From positions 62,001 through 126,000 of the forward strand of contig JAEUHK010000092.1 of NCBI GenBank assembly GCA_016795465.1: DNA of 64,000 nucleotides, read 5' to 3'. The stretch comes from Verrucomicrobiaceae bacterium (GTDB lineage Bacteria; Verrucomicrobiota; Verrucomicrobiia; Verrucomicrobiales; Verrucomicrobiaceae). The position numbers were made by a program, and so were the translations under genes. The notes below the pieces were generated by a model that made no database searches, was not told the DNA's origin, and saw nothing but the letters and a program-made list of their open reading frames with translations. This document shows, piece after piece, positions 49,359 through 58,129 of this stretch (positions are counted from its first letter, which is position 1; every line of letters begins with the position of its first letter).

Positions 49359-49895
49359 TTAAGCGGTGAGTTCGGCGATCAGCTCCTTCTTCTGCTCGAC
49401 GAAGGAATGCTCGGTTTCGATCTTGTGCTGGAGTCGCATCAGGCCTTCGAGCAGCGCCTCGGGGCGCGGAGGGCAGCCGGAGATGTAAACGTCCACCGGG
49501 ATGAGCTGGTCGATGCCCTGGAGCACGGCATAGCTCCGATACATGCCGCCGCTGCTGGCGCAGGCACCCATGGCGATGCACCACTTTGGTCCAGGCATCT
49601 GGTCCCAAATGCGTTTCACGGCGAGGGCCATTTTGTAGGTCACCGTGCCTGCGACGATCATCACGTCGGCCTGGCGGGGCGAAAAGCGCATCACCTCCAT
49701 GCCGAAGCGGCTCAAATCGTAGCGGCTGCACGCAGCGGCCATCATTTCGATGGCGCAGCAGGCGAGACCCATCGGCATCGGCCACATGGAGTTCTTGCGC
49801 ATCCAGTTGATGGCGGCGTCGAGTTTGGTGAAAACGACATTGCCCTCGACCTTCGAGTCGTAGGCGGCGAGCGTGGCGTCTGCGGGGGCGACCAT
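49359..49895 (-). CDS. nuoB: NADH-quinone oxidoreductase subunit B
   Basis: 178 residues, start at 49895 (MVAPADATL). The N2 cluster ligands are visible: LACCAIEMM, 'GACASSGGMY' and 'SGCPPRPE' provide the four cysteines for the 4Fe-4S cluster that passes electrons to quinone. nuoA is not upstream, where metK and its terminator are found; a CRP-like site and a hairpin occupy the spacer. The nuo genes are therefore split in this genome. Confidence 0.95.
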   Translation of the reverse strand: MVAPADATLAAYDSKVEGNVVFTKLDAAINWMRKNSMWPMPMGLACCAIEMMAAACSRYDLSRFGMEVMRFSPRQADVMIVAGTVTYKMALAVKRIWDQMPGPKWCIAMGACASSGGMYRSYAVLQGIDQLIPVDVYISGCPPRPEALLEGLMRLQHKIETEHSFVEQKKELIAELTA

Positions 49896-49961
49896 GGGTG
49901 TCAGGGTAGGGTTTGAGGGAACGCGAGAACTACGCGTCTCGCCGGGGAGCAGCAATCAGAT

Positions 49962-49977
49962 TGTGAATCTTTTCACA
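49962..49977. promoter_or_regulatory. CRP/FNR-family binding-site-like dyad upstream of nuoB
   Basis: TGTGA-N6-TCACA exactly, within a 10-base-arm dyad (49958-49981). It lies 67 bases before the nuoB start codon. The spacing fits activation of a minus-strand promoter by a CRP-family protein. The protein that would bind it is not in this window. Confidence 0.55.
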
Positions 49978-50010
49978 ATCTCCGAAGGCCGGTATTCGAG
50001 CTCTAAGGGC

Positions 50011-50044
50011 ACAAAAAAGCCGCGCAGGAGTGCTGCGCGGCTTT
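50011..50044 (-). terminator. Intrinsic terminator after metK
   Basis: A 12-pair stem (AAAGCCGCGCAG / CTGCGCGGCTTT) with a five-base loop, followed on the minus strand by six T. It lies 20 bases after the metK stop. Confidence 0.87.
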
Positions 50045-50064
50045 CGTGAGCTTTGGAGGGCGAA

Positions 50065-51285
50065 TTACTTCGCGGCTTTCTTGAGGGCGTCGGCCTTGTT
50101 GGTGAGCTCCCAGGTGATGTCCTTGTCGTCGATCTTGCCGAAGTGACCGTAGTTGGTGGTCTTCGAGTAGATCGGGCGGAGGAGGTTGAGCTGCTTGACG
50201 ATATCAGCAGGCTTGAAGGAGAACACTTTGAGGACGGCGGCGAGGATCTTGTCGTCGCTGAGGGTGCCGGTGCCGAAGGTGTCGATGTGGACGCTGACGG
50301 GAAGCGGGTGACCGATGGCGTAGGCGAACTGCACTTCGCACTTCTCGGCGAGGCCGGCGGCGACGACGTTCTTGGCGACCCAGCGGCCCATGTAGGCGGC
50401 GCTGCGATCCACTTTGGACGGGTCTTTGCCGGAGAAGGCACCACCGCCGTGACGGCCCATGCCGCCGTAGCTATCGACGATGATTTTACGACCGGTGAGG
50501 CCGCTGTCGCCCTGCGGGCCACCGACGACGAACTTGCCGGTCGGGTTGATGAGATACTCGGTGTCCTTGGTGAGCATGTTCTTCGGCAGGACCTTCTTGA
50601 TGACCTGCTCGATGCAGAATTTTTCAATTTCGGCGTGGCTCACGTCAGCGGCGTGCTGCGTGGAGATGACGACGTTCACGATGCGGGTGGGCTTGCCATC
50701 GACGTATTCGACGGAGACCTGGGACTTGGCGTCCGGGCGCAGCCACTTGGCGAGCTTGCCGGCCTTGCGGATGCGGGTCAGCTCACGGCCGAGGCGGTGG
50801 GCGAACATGATCGGCGCGGGCATGAGCTCGGGCGTTTCATTGCAGGCATAACCAAACATGATGCCCTGGTCACCAGCGCCCTGCTCGGCGGTCTTTTTGC
50901 CTTCGGCCTTCTCGGCGTCCACGCCCTGTGCGATGTCGGGGCTCTGGATGGTGAGGTAGTTGTTGATGAAGATCTGGTCGGCGTGGAAGACGTCGTCCAC
51001 GTTGACGTAGCCGATGCCGCGGACGGCCTCACGGATGATCTGGCCGACGTTGATGACTTCGTCGATGGGCTTGGTGGTGCCGAGCTTTTTGTTCTGGAGC
51101 TTCGGGATGGTGATCTCACCACCGACAACGACGACATTGCTCTTCACGAAGGTCTCGCAGGCGACACGGCTCTTCGAATCGATCTTGAGGCAGGCGTCGA
51201 GGATGGCGTCGGAGATGGTATCGGCAACTTTGTCAGGATGGCCTTCGCCGACGGACTCGGACGAGAAGATATAAGAGCGGGACAT
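50065..51285 (-). CDS. metK: S-adenosylmethionine synthetase
   Basis: 406 residues, start at 51285 (MSRSYIFSSESVGEGHPDK). Hallmarks are 'SVGEGHPDKVADTISDAILDACL', 'GAGDQGIMFGYACNETPELMP' and the phosphate-binding loop 'GGGAFSGKDPSKVDRS'. It makes S-adenosylmethionine from methionine and ATP in the cytoplasm. A dyad lies 24-54 bases before the start, and a terminator follows the gene. ahcY, the other end of the methylation cycle, is also in this window. Confidence 0.97.
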   Translation of the reverse strand: MSRSYIFSSESVGEGHPDKVADTISDAILDACLKIDSKSRVACETFVKSNVVVVGGEITIPKLQNKKLGTTKPIDEVINVGQIIREAVRGIGYVNVDDVFHADQIFINNYLTIQSPDIAQGVDAEKAEGKKTAEQGAGDQGIMFGYACNETPELMPAPIMFAHRLGRELTRIRKAGKLAKWLRPDAKSQVSVEYVDGKPTRIVNVVISTQHAADVSHAEIEKFCIEQVIKKVLPKNMLTKDTEYLINPTGKFVVGGPQGDSGLTGRKIIVDSYGGMGRHGGGAFSGKDPSKVDRSAAYMGRWVAKNVVAAGLAEKCEVQFAYAIGHPLPVSVHIDTFGTGTLSDDKILAAVLKVFSFKPADIVKQLNLLRPIYSKTTNYGHFGKIDDKDITWELTNKADALKKAAK

Positions 51286-51309
51286 GGAGGTGGTCGTTTG
51301 GGTTATATA

Positions 51310-51339
51310 TGGACGAATCATGATTTGTTGATGCGTCCA
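51310..51339 (-). promoter_or_regulatory. Hairpin/dyad in the metK leader
   Basis: Arms TGGACG and CGTCCA surround an 18-base loop on the minus strand. The arms share ACG/CGT next to a CATC...TGAT loop with the ahcY leader (25508-25531), while the outer three pairs differ in a compensatory way. It ends 24 bases before the metK start. Confidence 0.45.
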
Positions 51340-51465
51340 AGAGGTGCCGAGAGTAATCCCCAAACCGGGGGCGTCAACCGTGGTTTTGTGGGGGAAGCCC
51401 CCTGACCACGTCTCGCCCAAAAGCTTTGGAAAAGCCCCTCTCTGCCGTCGTTTGGCTACTCCCGC

Positions 51466-52449
51466 ATGCGCCTACCGTTCCTGCTGCTCCTCGCCCTTGG
51501 ATCTTCGCTTTTCGCCGAAAAGCCGAAGATCATTTTCGACACCGACATCACCGGCGACGTCGATGACGTGCTGGCGCTGGCGATGTGTCACACGCTGGCG
51601 GATCGCGGGGCGTGTGAGTTTCTGGGCGTGACGGTTTCAAAGAACAACCCGCTGACGGCGAGCTTTGTGGATGCGCAGAACACGTTTCACGGTCGCCCGG
51701 ATCTGCCGGTGGGTGTGACGCGGGATGCGAAGGCGCAGCATCGCGAGAGCAAATACCTCAAGCTGGCCGATTCGCCGGATTACCCGCACGATTTGAAGCG
51801 CAACGAGGACGCGAAGGACGCCGTGGAGCTGATTCGCGAGCTTTTGACGGCGCAGCCGGATCACAGTGTGACGATCATCAGCGTCGGCATCGCGTCGAAC
51901 ATGGCGAATCTGCTCAAATCTCCCGGCGGTGTCGAATTGGTGAAGCAGAAGGTCAAAGCGCTGTCGATCATGGCCGGCGCGTTCGCGTTTTGTAACCGCA
52001 CGAACTACCACCTCGAAGCGAATGTCATCAACGGCATCGGCTACATGCAAACCGTGGCCGATCAGTGGCCCGATGAGGTGCCCATCGTGTGGAGCGGCTA
52101 CGAGATCGGCGAGGCGCTGCCGTTTCCGCGTGTCGTGATCCAGCGCGATCTCGACTACCTGCCGCATCATCTCGTCAAAGAGGCGTATCTGCTCCACAGC
52201 GGCCCGGAGCACGACCGGCCGTGCTGGGACGAGAGCAGCGTGCTTTGGGCCGTGTATCCCGAGCGCGGCTTCTTCGGCCTCTCCGAGCCCGGACGCGTCA
52301 AAGTGCTCGATGACGGCTTCACGCGCTTCATTCCGCAGGGCAAAGCCCAAGCCAGCAAGCGCGACCGTTTCCTCACCATGAGCTCCGTGCAGCAAAGCCG
52401 CGCGCTCGAAGCCATGGTGCATCTCACCATCCAGCCTCCTCAACAATGA
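51466..52449 (+). CDS. Nucleoside hydrolase (IUNH-like), exported
   Basis: 327 residues with a signal peptide (to about FAEK). 'IIFDTDITGDVDDVLAL' is the calcium-binding Asp-rich motif of inosine-uridine nucleoside hydrolases, and 'ALSIMAGAF' and 'VWSGYEIG' occur as in the family. It cleaves the N-glycosidic bond of nucleosides to release ribose and base. Its paralog at 62412-63383 is of nearly equal length and has the same order of motifs. The gene diverges from metK, and cluster B begins 28 bases after its stop, on the other strand. Confidence 0.88.
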   Translation: MRLPFLLLLALGSSLFAEKPKIIFDTDITGDVDDVLALAMCHTLADRGACEFLGVTVSKNNPLTASFVDAQNTFHGRPDLPVGVTRDAKAQHRESKYLKLADSPDYPHDLKRNEDAKDAVELIRELLTAQPDHSVTIISVGIASNMANLLKSPGGVELVKQKVKALSIMAGAFAFCNRTNYHLEANVINGIGYMQTVADQWPDEVPIVWSGYEIGEALPFPRVVIQRDLDYLPHHLVKEAYLLHSGPEHDRPCWDESSVLWAVYPERGFFGLSEPGRVKVLDDGFTRFIPQGKAQASKRDRFLTMSSVQQSRALEAMVHLTIQPPQQ

Positions 52450-52476
52450 AGGCTATTGCGCCTTCAGAGTGTCATT

Positions 52477-53937
52477 TTATGAACCCGCCCCCTTCTTTGC
52501 CCGCATGTAATCCAGGTAGTGCAGCGTGGCGGTGATGCTGTCGGTGTCGGCGTAGATGGAAGCGAGGAAGAAGTCCGTGATCGTGGCTTTGCGACTGGCG
52601 ATCTCTTCGGCCAGGCGAAAGACCAGCGCTTCGCGACCTTGGTTTTCTTTTTCAAAGGCCTCCCACCACTCGCGGGCGCTGCCGGTCGTGTTCGGCCAGT
52701 CCAGCTTCGCCTGCTTTAGGTGCTCGATGCCCTCTCGCAGGCGTTGGTCGGACCAGCCGGAGGTGTCGGTGTGGCCGGGCTGGGGACTGGTGCGCAGCAC
52801 GGGTGCGGGACGTGGCGGCAGACCGCGCAGGCTGCGGGCACGCAGGTCGGCATCCTGGCGTGGAGTGGCGGCCAGCGGCCTGCGCTCCAGCGCGGGGGCT
52901 TCACCGCGCAGCACCGTGCCTGCGGTCACGCGCACTTCCGTCACGCCTTCATCCGCGAGCTCCGGCCAGCGATGATCCACCGCGTCCACCACCTTGCCGA
53001 TCAGCCGGGCCAGGCCGCGTGCGCCGGTGCCGAGCGCGGCGGCTTCATCGGCCAGGGCTTCCAGCGCGGCGGTTTCAAAGTTCAGCCGGATGCCATGCAG
53101 CGCGGCCAGCCTGGTTTGCCGACTCAGCGCGGATTGCTCGATGCCTGTGGTCAAAATGGCACGCAGGGCCTCGCGAGACAGCTCGTGCAGCACGGAGATC
53201 GTGGCAAAGCGGCCGATGAATTCCGGGATCATGCCAAAGGCCACCAGATCGCCCGTGCCAGCTTGGCAGAGCGCCTCATAGACCGGCTGGTCGGGATAGT
53301 CCGCCGGGGTTTCCTGCGGACGGGCATGAAAGCCGATGCGCTGCCGTCCCCGGCCCAGGCGGTTTTCCACGATCTTCTCCAGGCCCACGAAGGCTCCGGT
53401 GCAGACAAAGAGCAGGCGGCTGGTGTCGATCTCCGCATACTCGTAGCCCTCCATGCCCCGGGTGCGGCGGCCATCGAGAAAGGTCAGCAGCGCGTTCTGC
53501 ACACCTTCACCGCTCACGTCTCGCCCACCGGTCTCCTGGCGGCGGATTTTGTCGATCTCATCGATGAACACGATCCCGCGCTCCGCTTTCTTCGGGTCGC
53601 CTCCGGCGCGGGTCATCAGGGCGCGCAGCACCGTATCCACGCTGTTGCCCTTGTAACCGCTCTCCACCAGCCCTGCCGCGCTGGCAAAGCCGACCGGCAC
53701 GCCCAGGAAATCCGCCAGTGTCTTCACCAGATGCGTTTTGCCCACGCCCGTGGGGCCGATGAGAAGGATGTGAAACCGCCCCAGGTCCTCTCCGCTCTCA
53801 TCCCGCACCGCCTGTGCCAGGTAATGATTGTAAACCGCCACCGCCAGGTCCTGCTTCGCCCGGGTCTGGCCGTACACATGCCGGTCCAGATGCGTGATCA
53901 TCTCGGAGGGTGTAGGGAGGACAGGGGCGTCGGGCAT
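52477..53937 (-). CDS. ClpX-like AAA+ unfoldase without zinc domain (cluster B)
   Basis: 486 residues, last gene of cluster B. The AAA+ core has GPTGVGKT (61-68), IVFIDEID (122-129), 'GMIPEFIGRF' (235-244) and GTGARGLA (303-310), and is closest to ClpX. 'SGYKGNS' (93-99) takes the place of the GYVG pore loop, and an IGF tripeptide (201-203) lies where ClpX docks on ClpP. The N-terminal zinc-binding domain of ClpX is absent. A C-terminal region of about 140 residues, low-complexity at first and helical at the end, is not in ClpX. It may unfold or disassemble partners in this operon, with or without ClpP. Eleven bases separate it from the upstream TIR gene. Confidence 0.85.
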   Translation of the reverse strand: MPDAPVLPTPSEMITHLDRHVYGQTRAKQDLAVAVYNHYLAQAVRDESGEDLGRFHILLIGPTGVGKTHLVKTLADFLGVPVGFASAAGLVESGYKGNSVDTVLRALMTRAGGDPKKAERGIVFIDEIDKIRRQETGGRDVSGEGVQNALLTFLDGRRTRGMEGYEYAEIDTSRLLFVCTGAFVGLEKIVENRLGRGRQRIGFHARPQETPADYPDQPVYEALCQAGTGDLVAFGMIPEFIGRFATISVLHELSREALRAILTTGIEQSALSRQTRLAALHGIRLNFETAALEALADEAAALGTGARGLARLIGKVVDAVDHRWPELADEGVTEVRVTAGTVLRGEAPALERRPLAATPRQDADLRARSLRGLPPRPAPVLRTSPQPGHTDTSGWSDQRLREGIEHLKQAKLDWPNTTGSAREWWEAFEKENQGREALVFRLAEEIASRKATITDFFLASIYADTDSITATLHYLDYMRAKKGAGS

Positions 53938-53948
53938 GGGGTCAGGGA

Positions 53949-56900
53949 TCAGAATTTCGGCAGCTTCCGGCTCAGGCCGAGATGAGCCTTCACCCAGGCC
54001 ACAAAGTCAGCGCCTTTTCCAGCCTGCCATCTCATGGAGTGACTGGCATCGTGGATTTCGGCGATTTCGTTCTTCAGCAGATTCAGCGCGGCGATTTTGA
54101 GTCGGTCAGGCGTGGTCACCTTTCTCATTCGAGTGGGGAACTTCTCACTGGAAAATGCCTCCCAGAAAGCCTCGTAGCCGCAGACGGTCGCATCGTTGTC
54201 GATGCCGCTACTGGGCAGCCCGAGGAAGAGCAGCGTGTTATTCTTGTGCTGCGTTCGTTCACCGAAACTTCTCAACACCTCGCACAGCTCGTGCATGCAG
54301 TAGGGGGAACGCCAATACTTGTCGCTATGAACGATGAGGACCTTCTCTGCCCCCTTGATCTGGGCGATGTAGTTCATGATGGAGTCCCCTGCTTTCAGCA
54401 CGGACTTGTCTCGCAGCACCTCCACAACCCTGTTGTCAGCCTCCAGGGCTTTTTCGAGAAGGTCCACCGCCTCTTCATAGTCGGAGGTCACGGGTTCTTC
54501 GACGAGGTTCTCGCCCTCCTGGCCCGTCTTTCTCGGATTCCAGGTGTAGGACACAAACAAGCGCAGACGATCCGCTTTGGGTCCTGCTGGTAGCGCAGCA
54601 GGCTCTTCGTGGCGAGACTCCTTCGCCGTGCCGCCTGGGAGATAGCCAGCAAGGTCAGCGCTGATTTTCTCCAGCAAGGTTTCAGCCTCCATACCCGCCA
54701 CCTGCACCTCGATTATGCCCCCCAGCCCTCTTCGGCTCTTCCCATCGCTTGGGAGCGGCGTTTCAAAATCAACGATCACGCAGAGGTGCTGCCCGTCCTT
54801 GTTGATCAGGGAAAAGCCATCCCGGGCATAAACACCGTCCGTTCCGTAGATTTCGCCCATGTGCTTCAGCCATTCGTGCCAGTGACCCCGATGCAGCAGG
54901 TCACAGCGGATCGTTTCACGCCGGGCATCCAAGTTTTGGTCAAACTTCCGTTGCAGTCGCAGTTCACGCGCCGTCGGCAGGTGCATGAAGGCCTTATAGA
55001 CAGGCTCCCGCCAATACGAATCAGATTCTGACACCAGCCGGAAGCACACCCCGACCTGTCTCATGAAGCTCAGCAGCAGTTCCTGCTGTTCCTTACTGTA
55101 ACCCGCCTCTTGCCAAATCCATTCATCGAGCTGAGGCCGGGTAAACTGCCCGTCTGCGGCATCGAGTGCTTGATACACCCGCGATCCTTCCCGCCGATCC
55201 AGCACCGTGTAGATCCCATTCAGCGCCCATTGCTGTCCGATGATCACGCGTTGATCGAAGAGCTTCTCATCCCAGTAGAGCCAGCCGCTGTTGGTCATGA
55301 ACTCCAGCGTGCGGCGCAAGCGGTCTGGCGTCAGTTCGAAAGAGCCTGCCTGCATGGCGGCTGCCAGCTCGGGGAACTTTTCTGCCTCTGTCGAGGCCAT
55401 CACATCCTGCATCCTCGCCACCAGATGACCGGCGAAGTCCTCCATGCTCATCTCGTTGTAGCGTGCCTGTTGCGGTTCCGCTGGCTTGTCTGGGTCCAGC
55501 GGCGACAGCCAGGTTCCCACCAGGTCTTGGGCGATCTCCCAGTAGGCAGGCACGGCCGTGCCCTGGCTGGTCACCACGGCTCCCACATTCTCCTCCAGCC
55601 ACTCTTCCAGTTCCGGCAGTTGGCCTTCCCGTGTCCAGGAGTTCACTGGGTAAACAGGCAGCTCACGATAGGATTCGGACACCTGCTCTTGGAACTGAGT
55701 CTTCAGTTCCTCCGTCAGCTCCGAATGAGAGCTGCACACGATGGCGATACGCGGCTTCCATGGGCAGGTTAGATGAATGAAGTCCAGCCAGTATTGCAGT
55801 GGCCGCCACTCGTCCTGGTAGCCTTCCGCGTTCGGCGGCGGCTGGCAGCCATCCTGTTTCGGGTCCCAGAGCACGACGAACACCGCACCCCGGCTCATGA
55901 AGAGACGATGCGTCTGATGATAAATCTCCTGGCCGCCAAAGTCCCACAGGTGGAGATGCACATCCTCATCAAATGCCCCATCTACCCGCGCACAAATCCT
56001 GCGGTCCCAAAACTGCACGCCGTGCGTGCTGCCATGCGTCTTCGCCAGGGAGGCATCCAGCCCTTTCAGAGCCAGGGAGAGCGAGGTTTTGCCCGCGCCA
56101 CCGTTGCCCAGCATCAGCAGCTTGCAGCGCTTCACCTCCCCGCGCCCGCAGAGGTCCATGTCGTCGTAGTAGCGCAGCGTCCGCTCGGCCACGTTTTCGT
56201 TTCTTTCACGTCCGTGCTCGCTGGCGGGAGGCACCATGATGCCGGAGCCGTGCAGGAAAAGCGTGCGCAGCGCCTTGGGGCGGCCCAGGTGCGTGAGATT
56301 GGCGGTGCCAGCTAGATTCAGGTAATCCGGCCAGAGGGTGAAGTCCGGCAGCGCTGACAGACCCGTCGCATTTTCCAGCTCCAGCCGACGCAACTTGGCA
56401 GGCCAGCGTTTGGGCAGTGCTTTCAGATTCGGGCAGTCATTGAGAATCACCTTTTCCAGTGTCGCGGGCCAGGATTTGATCGCGGTCAGTCCAGCACATC
56501 GGGAAAGGTCCAGCCAGCGCAGGGCGGGGCTGCGGGCAAGGAGATCCTCCAGCGTCTTCTGCGGCAGGGTGGCGCCGCCTTTCAGGCTGATATCCCACAG
56601 AGCGGGGAAGCTGGCGGGCAGCGTCAGGCCTTTCAGCTCCGGCACCTCATCCACCAGCAGTTCCTCTAGGCTCGCGGGCAAAGGGGGCAGGTGTGTCAGG
56701 CGGGATTGGACGATCTCCAGGCACCTCAGCCCCACCGGCAACGGCGGCAGCTCGGTCACGTCCACGTTCCAGAGCCGCAGGTGAGTGAGGTGGGGAAAGA
56801 GGGTGGCGAGATCGGCAGGCAGCGTGAAAGGAAGTGTTTTCTTACCACCCGGCGTGCCGAGGTGGATCGTGGTGACGCGCTCGTCGTAGGCAGACCAGTC

Positions 56901-56954
56901 GGGTGCCGTCTCAGGAGCGTAAATCAAACGGGGATCAGAGGGGGCTTTAGACAT
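53949..56954 (-). CDS. LRR-Roc-COR-TIR protein (cluster B)
   Basis: 1001 residues. Leucine-rich repeats fill about 55-240. The Roc GTPase has GNGGAGKT (283-290) and the switch-II motif DFGGQE (338-343). COR follows to about 600 and is succeeded by a helical region. A TIR domain runs from about 797 to 960: 'LRLFVSYTWNP', then 'SPYCMHELCEVLRS' with Glu889 where the catalytic NADase Glu is expected. Roco proteins couple ligand binding by LRRs to GTP-driven dimerisation. Here the output would be TIR NADase or cyclase activity. It is predicted to be the sensor/amplifier of cluster B. No membrane segment is present. Confidence 0.9.
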   Translation of the reverse strand: MSKAPSDPRLIYAPETAPDWSAYDERVTTIHLGTPGGKKTLPFTLPADLATLFPHLTHLRLWNVDVTELPPLPVGLRCLEIVQSRLTHLPPLPASLEELLVDEVPELKGLTLPASFPALWDISLKGGATLPQKTLEDLLARSPALRWLDLSRCAGLTAIKSWPATLEKVILNDCPNLKALPKRWPAKLRRLELENATGLSALPDFTLWPDYLNLAGTANLTHLGRPKALRTLFLHGSGIMVPPASEHGRERNENVAERTLRYYDDMDLCGRGEVKRCKLLMLGNGGAGKTSLSLALKGLDASLAKTHGSTHGVQFWDRRICARVDGAFDEDVHLHLWDFGGQEIYHQTHRLFMSRGAVFVVLWDPKQDGCQPPPNAEGYQDEWRPLQYWLDFIHLTCPWKPRIAIVCSSHSELTEELKTQFQEQVSESYRELPVYPVNSWTREGQLPELEEWLEENVGAVVTSQGTAVPAYWEIAQDLVGTWLSPLDPDKPAEPQQARYNEMSMEDFAGHLVARMQDVMASTEAEKFPELAAAMQAGSFELTPDRLRRTLEFMTNSGWLYWDEKLFDQRVIIGQQWALNGIYTVLDRREGSRVYQALDAADGQFTRPQLDEWIWQEAGYSKEQQELLLSFMRQVGVCFRLVSESDSYWREPVYKAFMHLPTARELRLQRKFDQNLDARRETIRCDLLHRGHWHEWLKHMGEIYGTDGVYARDGFSLINKDGQHLCVIVDFETPLPSDGKSRRGLGGIIEVQVAGMEAETLLEKISADLAGYLPGGTAKESRHEEPAALPAGPKADRLRLFVSYTWNPRKTGQEGENLVEEPVTSDYEEAVDLLEKALEADNRVVEVLRDKSVLKAGDSIMNYIAQIKGAEKVLIVHSDKYWRSPYCMHELCEVLRSFGERTQHKNNTLLFLGLPSSGIDNDATVCGYEAFWEAFSSEKFPTRMRKVTTPDRLKIAALNLLKNEIAEIHDASHSMRWQAGKGADFVAWVKAHLGLSRKLPKF

Positions 56955-56997
56955 GGTGGGAAGAATTTCAGGCAGACGGGTTCGAGGGAAACGCCCG

Positions 56998-57888
56998 TTA
57001 CGCGGGTGTAGAGTTAGGTTTTCGAAGGTCGTCCAGAGTGCGGACTAGTAGGACACGAAAGCCCTCGAACCAGATACGGTGGTGCGGAGGCCGCCCATCA
57101 GAGTGGGTGGCGCGGCACCCAATAGCGACTCTGAAACAACACCCGCCGCGCAAGACCCGGCAAGAGCTATCTCCAGCTTCCCACACTCCAGCATGCCATC
57201 CGTCGGGACGCTCAACATAACTATTCAAGTCCGCATAATCTTGGCACCACTCACCCACATTCCCGTGCAGGTCATGCAGACCCCAGGGATTCGGCTTTTC
57301 CTTCTCTCCTACCGGATGTGTGCGGTTCTCCGAGTTCCCATCATACCAGCCCACCTCCCTCAGCGCGGCCTCGCCATCTCCGCACCAGTATTCCGTTTCC
57401 GTCCCCGCCCGGCAGGCATATTCCCACTCCGCTTCACTGGGTAGCTGGGCTTCCAGTCCGGAGGGTAGTTGGCCTATTTGGTTCAGCCAGTTCAGAAAGG
57501 CCTTGGCTTCATACCAGCTCAGGTTCTCCGCCGGAAGTAGCCGAGACCCGGAAAAGTGATTCTGGTGTGGGGTGGCACCATCCACCTCCTGGCGTTCATG
57601 GGCTCCAGCAAACCACTTTGCATAGTCCGCGCTGTCCGTCCAGACGGCGAACTGCTCCTGCGTGACTGGGTAGGTGCCAAGGTAAAACGGACGCGGGATG
57701 ATGACTCGATGGCGTGGCTTCTCGCTGCTGTCACCGTCCCGCGACCCCATGAGAAAGGACAGCGGCTGCCCGGCCTCATGCGCGGCTTTTTGCACGCTGA
57801 CGGGTGGTATGACTTGGAAATCCATCGTTATGCCAGGAACCAGCTCGATGGGTGGGATGGGCTCTATGGGAGTGAAGACGAAGTTCAT
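56998..57888 (-). CDS. FGE/SUMF1-like C-type-lectin-fold protein 1 (cluster B)
   Basis: 296 residues. The SUMF1 fold is evident from 'PFYLGTYPVTQEQFAVW', 'LPSEAEWEYACRAGTETEYW', 'GLHDLHGNVGEWC' and 'RVLRGGCCF...GFRVLL' at the C-terminus. Formylglycine-generating enzymes have Cys at two defined sites after RGGS; here the cysteines (RGGCC and GCR) do not fit that pattern, and no sulfatase is present, so a binding role is more likely. It is the second of two adjacent paralogs: over 69 core residues 61 are identical to the other, but the C-terminal ligand side differs. It lies 43 bases before the Roco-TIR gene. Confidence 0.85.
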   Translation of the reverse strand: MNFVFTPIEPIPPIELVPGITMDFQVIPPVSVQKAAHEAGQPLSFLMGSRDGDSSEKPRHRVIIPRPFYLGTYPVTQEQFAVWTDSADYAKWFAGAHERQEVDGATPHQNHFSGSRLLPAENLSWYEAKAFLNWLNQIGQLPSGLEAQLPSEAEWEYACRAGTETEYWCGDGEAALREVGWYDGNSENRTHPVGEKEKPNPWGLHDLHGNVGEWCQDYADLNSYVERPDGWHAGVWEAGDSSCRVLRGGCCFRVAIGCRATHSDGRPPHHRIWFEGFRVLLVRTLDDLRKPNSTPA

Positions 57889-58033
57889 GGGTGGCGACGA
57901 CCTCTCCAGGCAAACAGGGCAGAGGAGACAGGATGAACAGGATGGGCAGGAATCACAGGAAGGCAGAAGCGTTCAGGGGCAGGCATGCGGGTCGATTCAC
58001 GTCTCGATGATGAACGCGTTCGGAAGGATGCCC

Positions 58034-58097
58034 ACGACAGGAGAATGGGGACAGAAGAATGAAGCTTCGGATTCTTCTGTCCCCATTCTTCTGTCGT
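58034..58097. repeat. 27-base inverted repeat between the two FGE genes
   Basis: Arms at 58034-58060 and 58071-58097 are complementary over 27 pairs with one G-T pair, around a ten-base loop (GAAGCTTCGG, itself nearly palindromic). The repeat unit GACAGAAGAATGGGGAC-like text occurs in both arms. It fits a REP-like or MITE-like element or a transcript attenuator within the cluster B spacer. Confidence 0.75.
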
Positions 58098-58129
58098 CAT
58101 CAGGTGCTGGTGTCGCATGGCTGTAGAAG

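Noticed and set aside
56998..57888. Functional sulfatase-modifying enzyme
   Set aside because: The cysteines do not fall at the enzyme positions and no sulfatase of the formylglycine type is encoded nearby.
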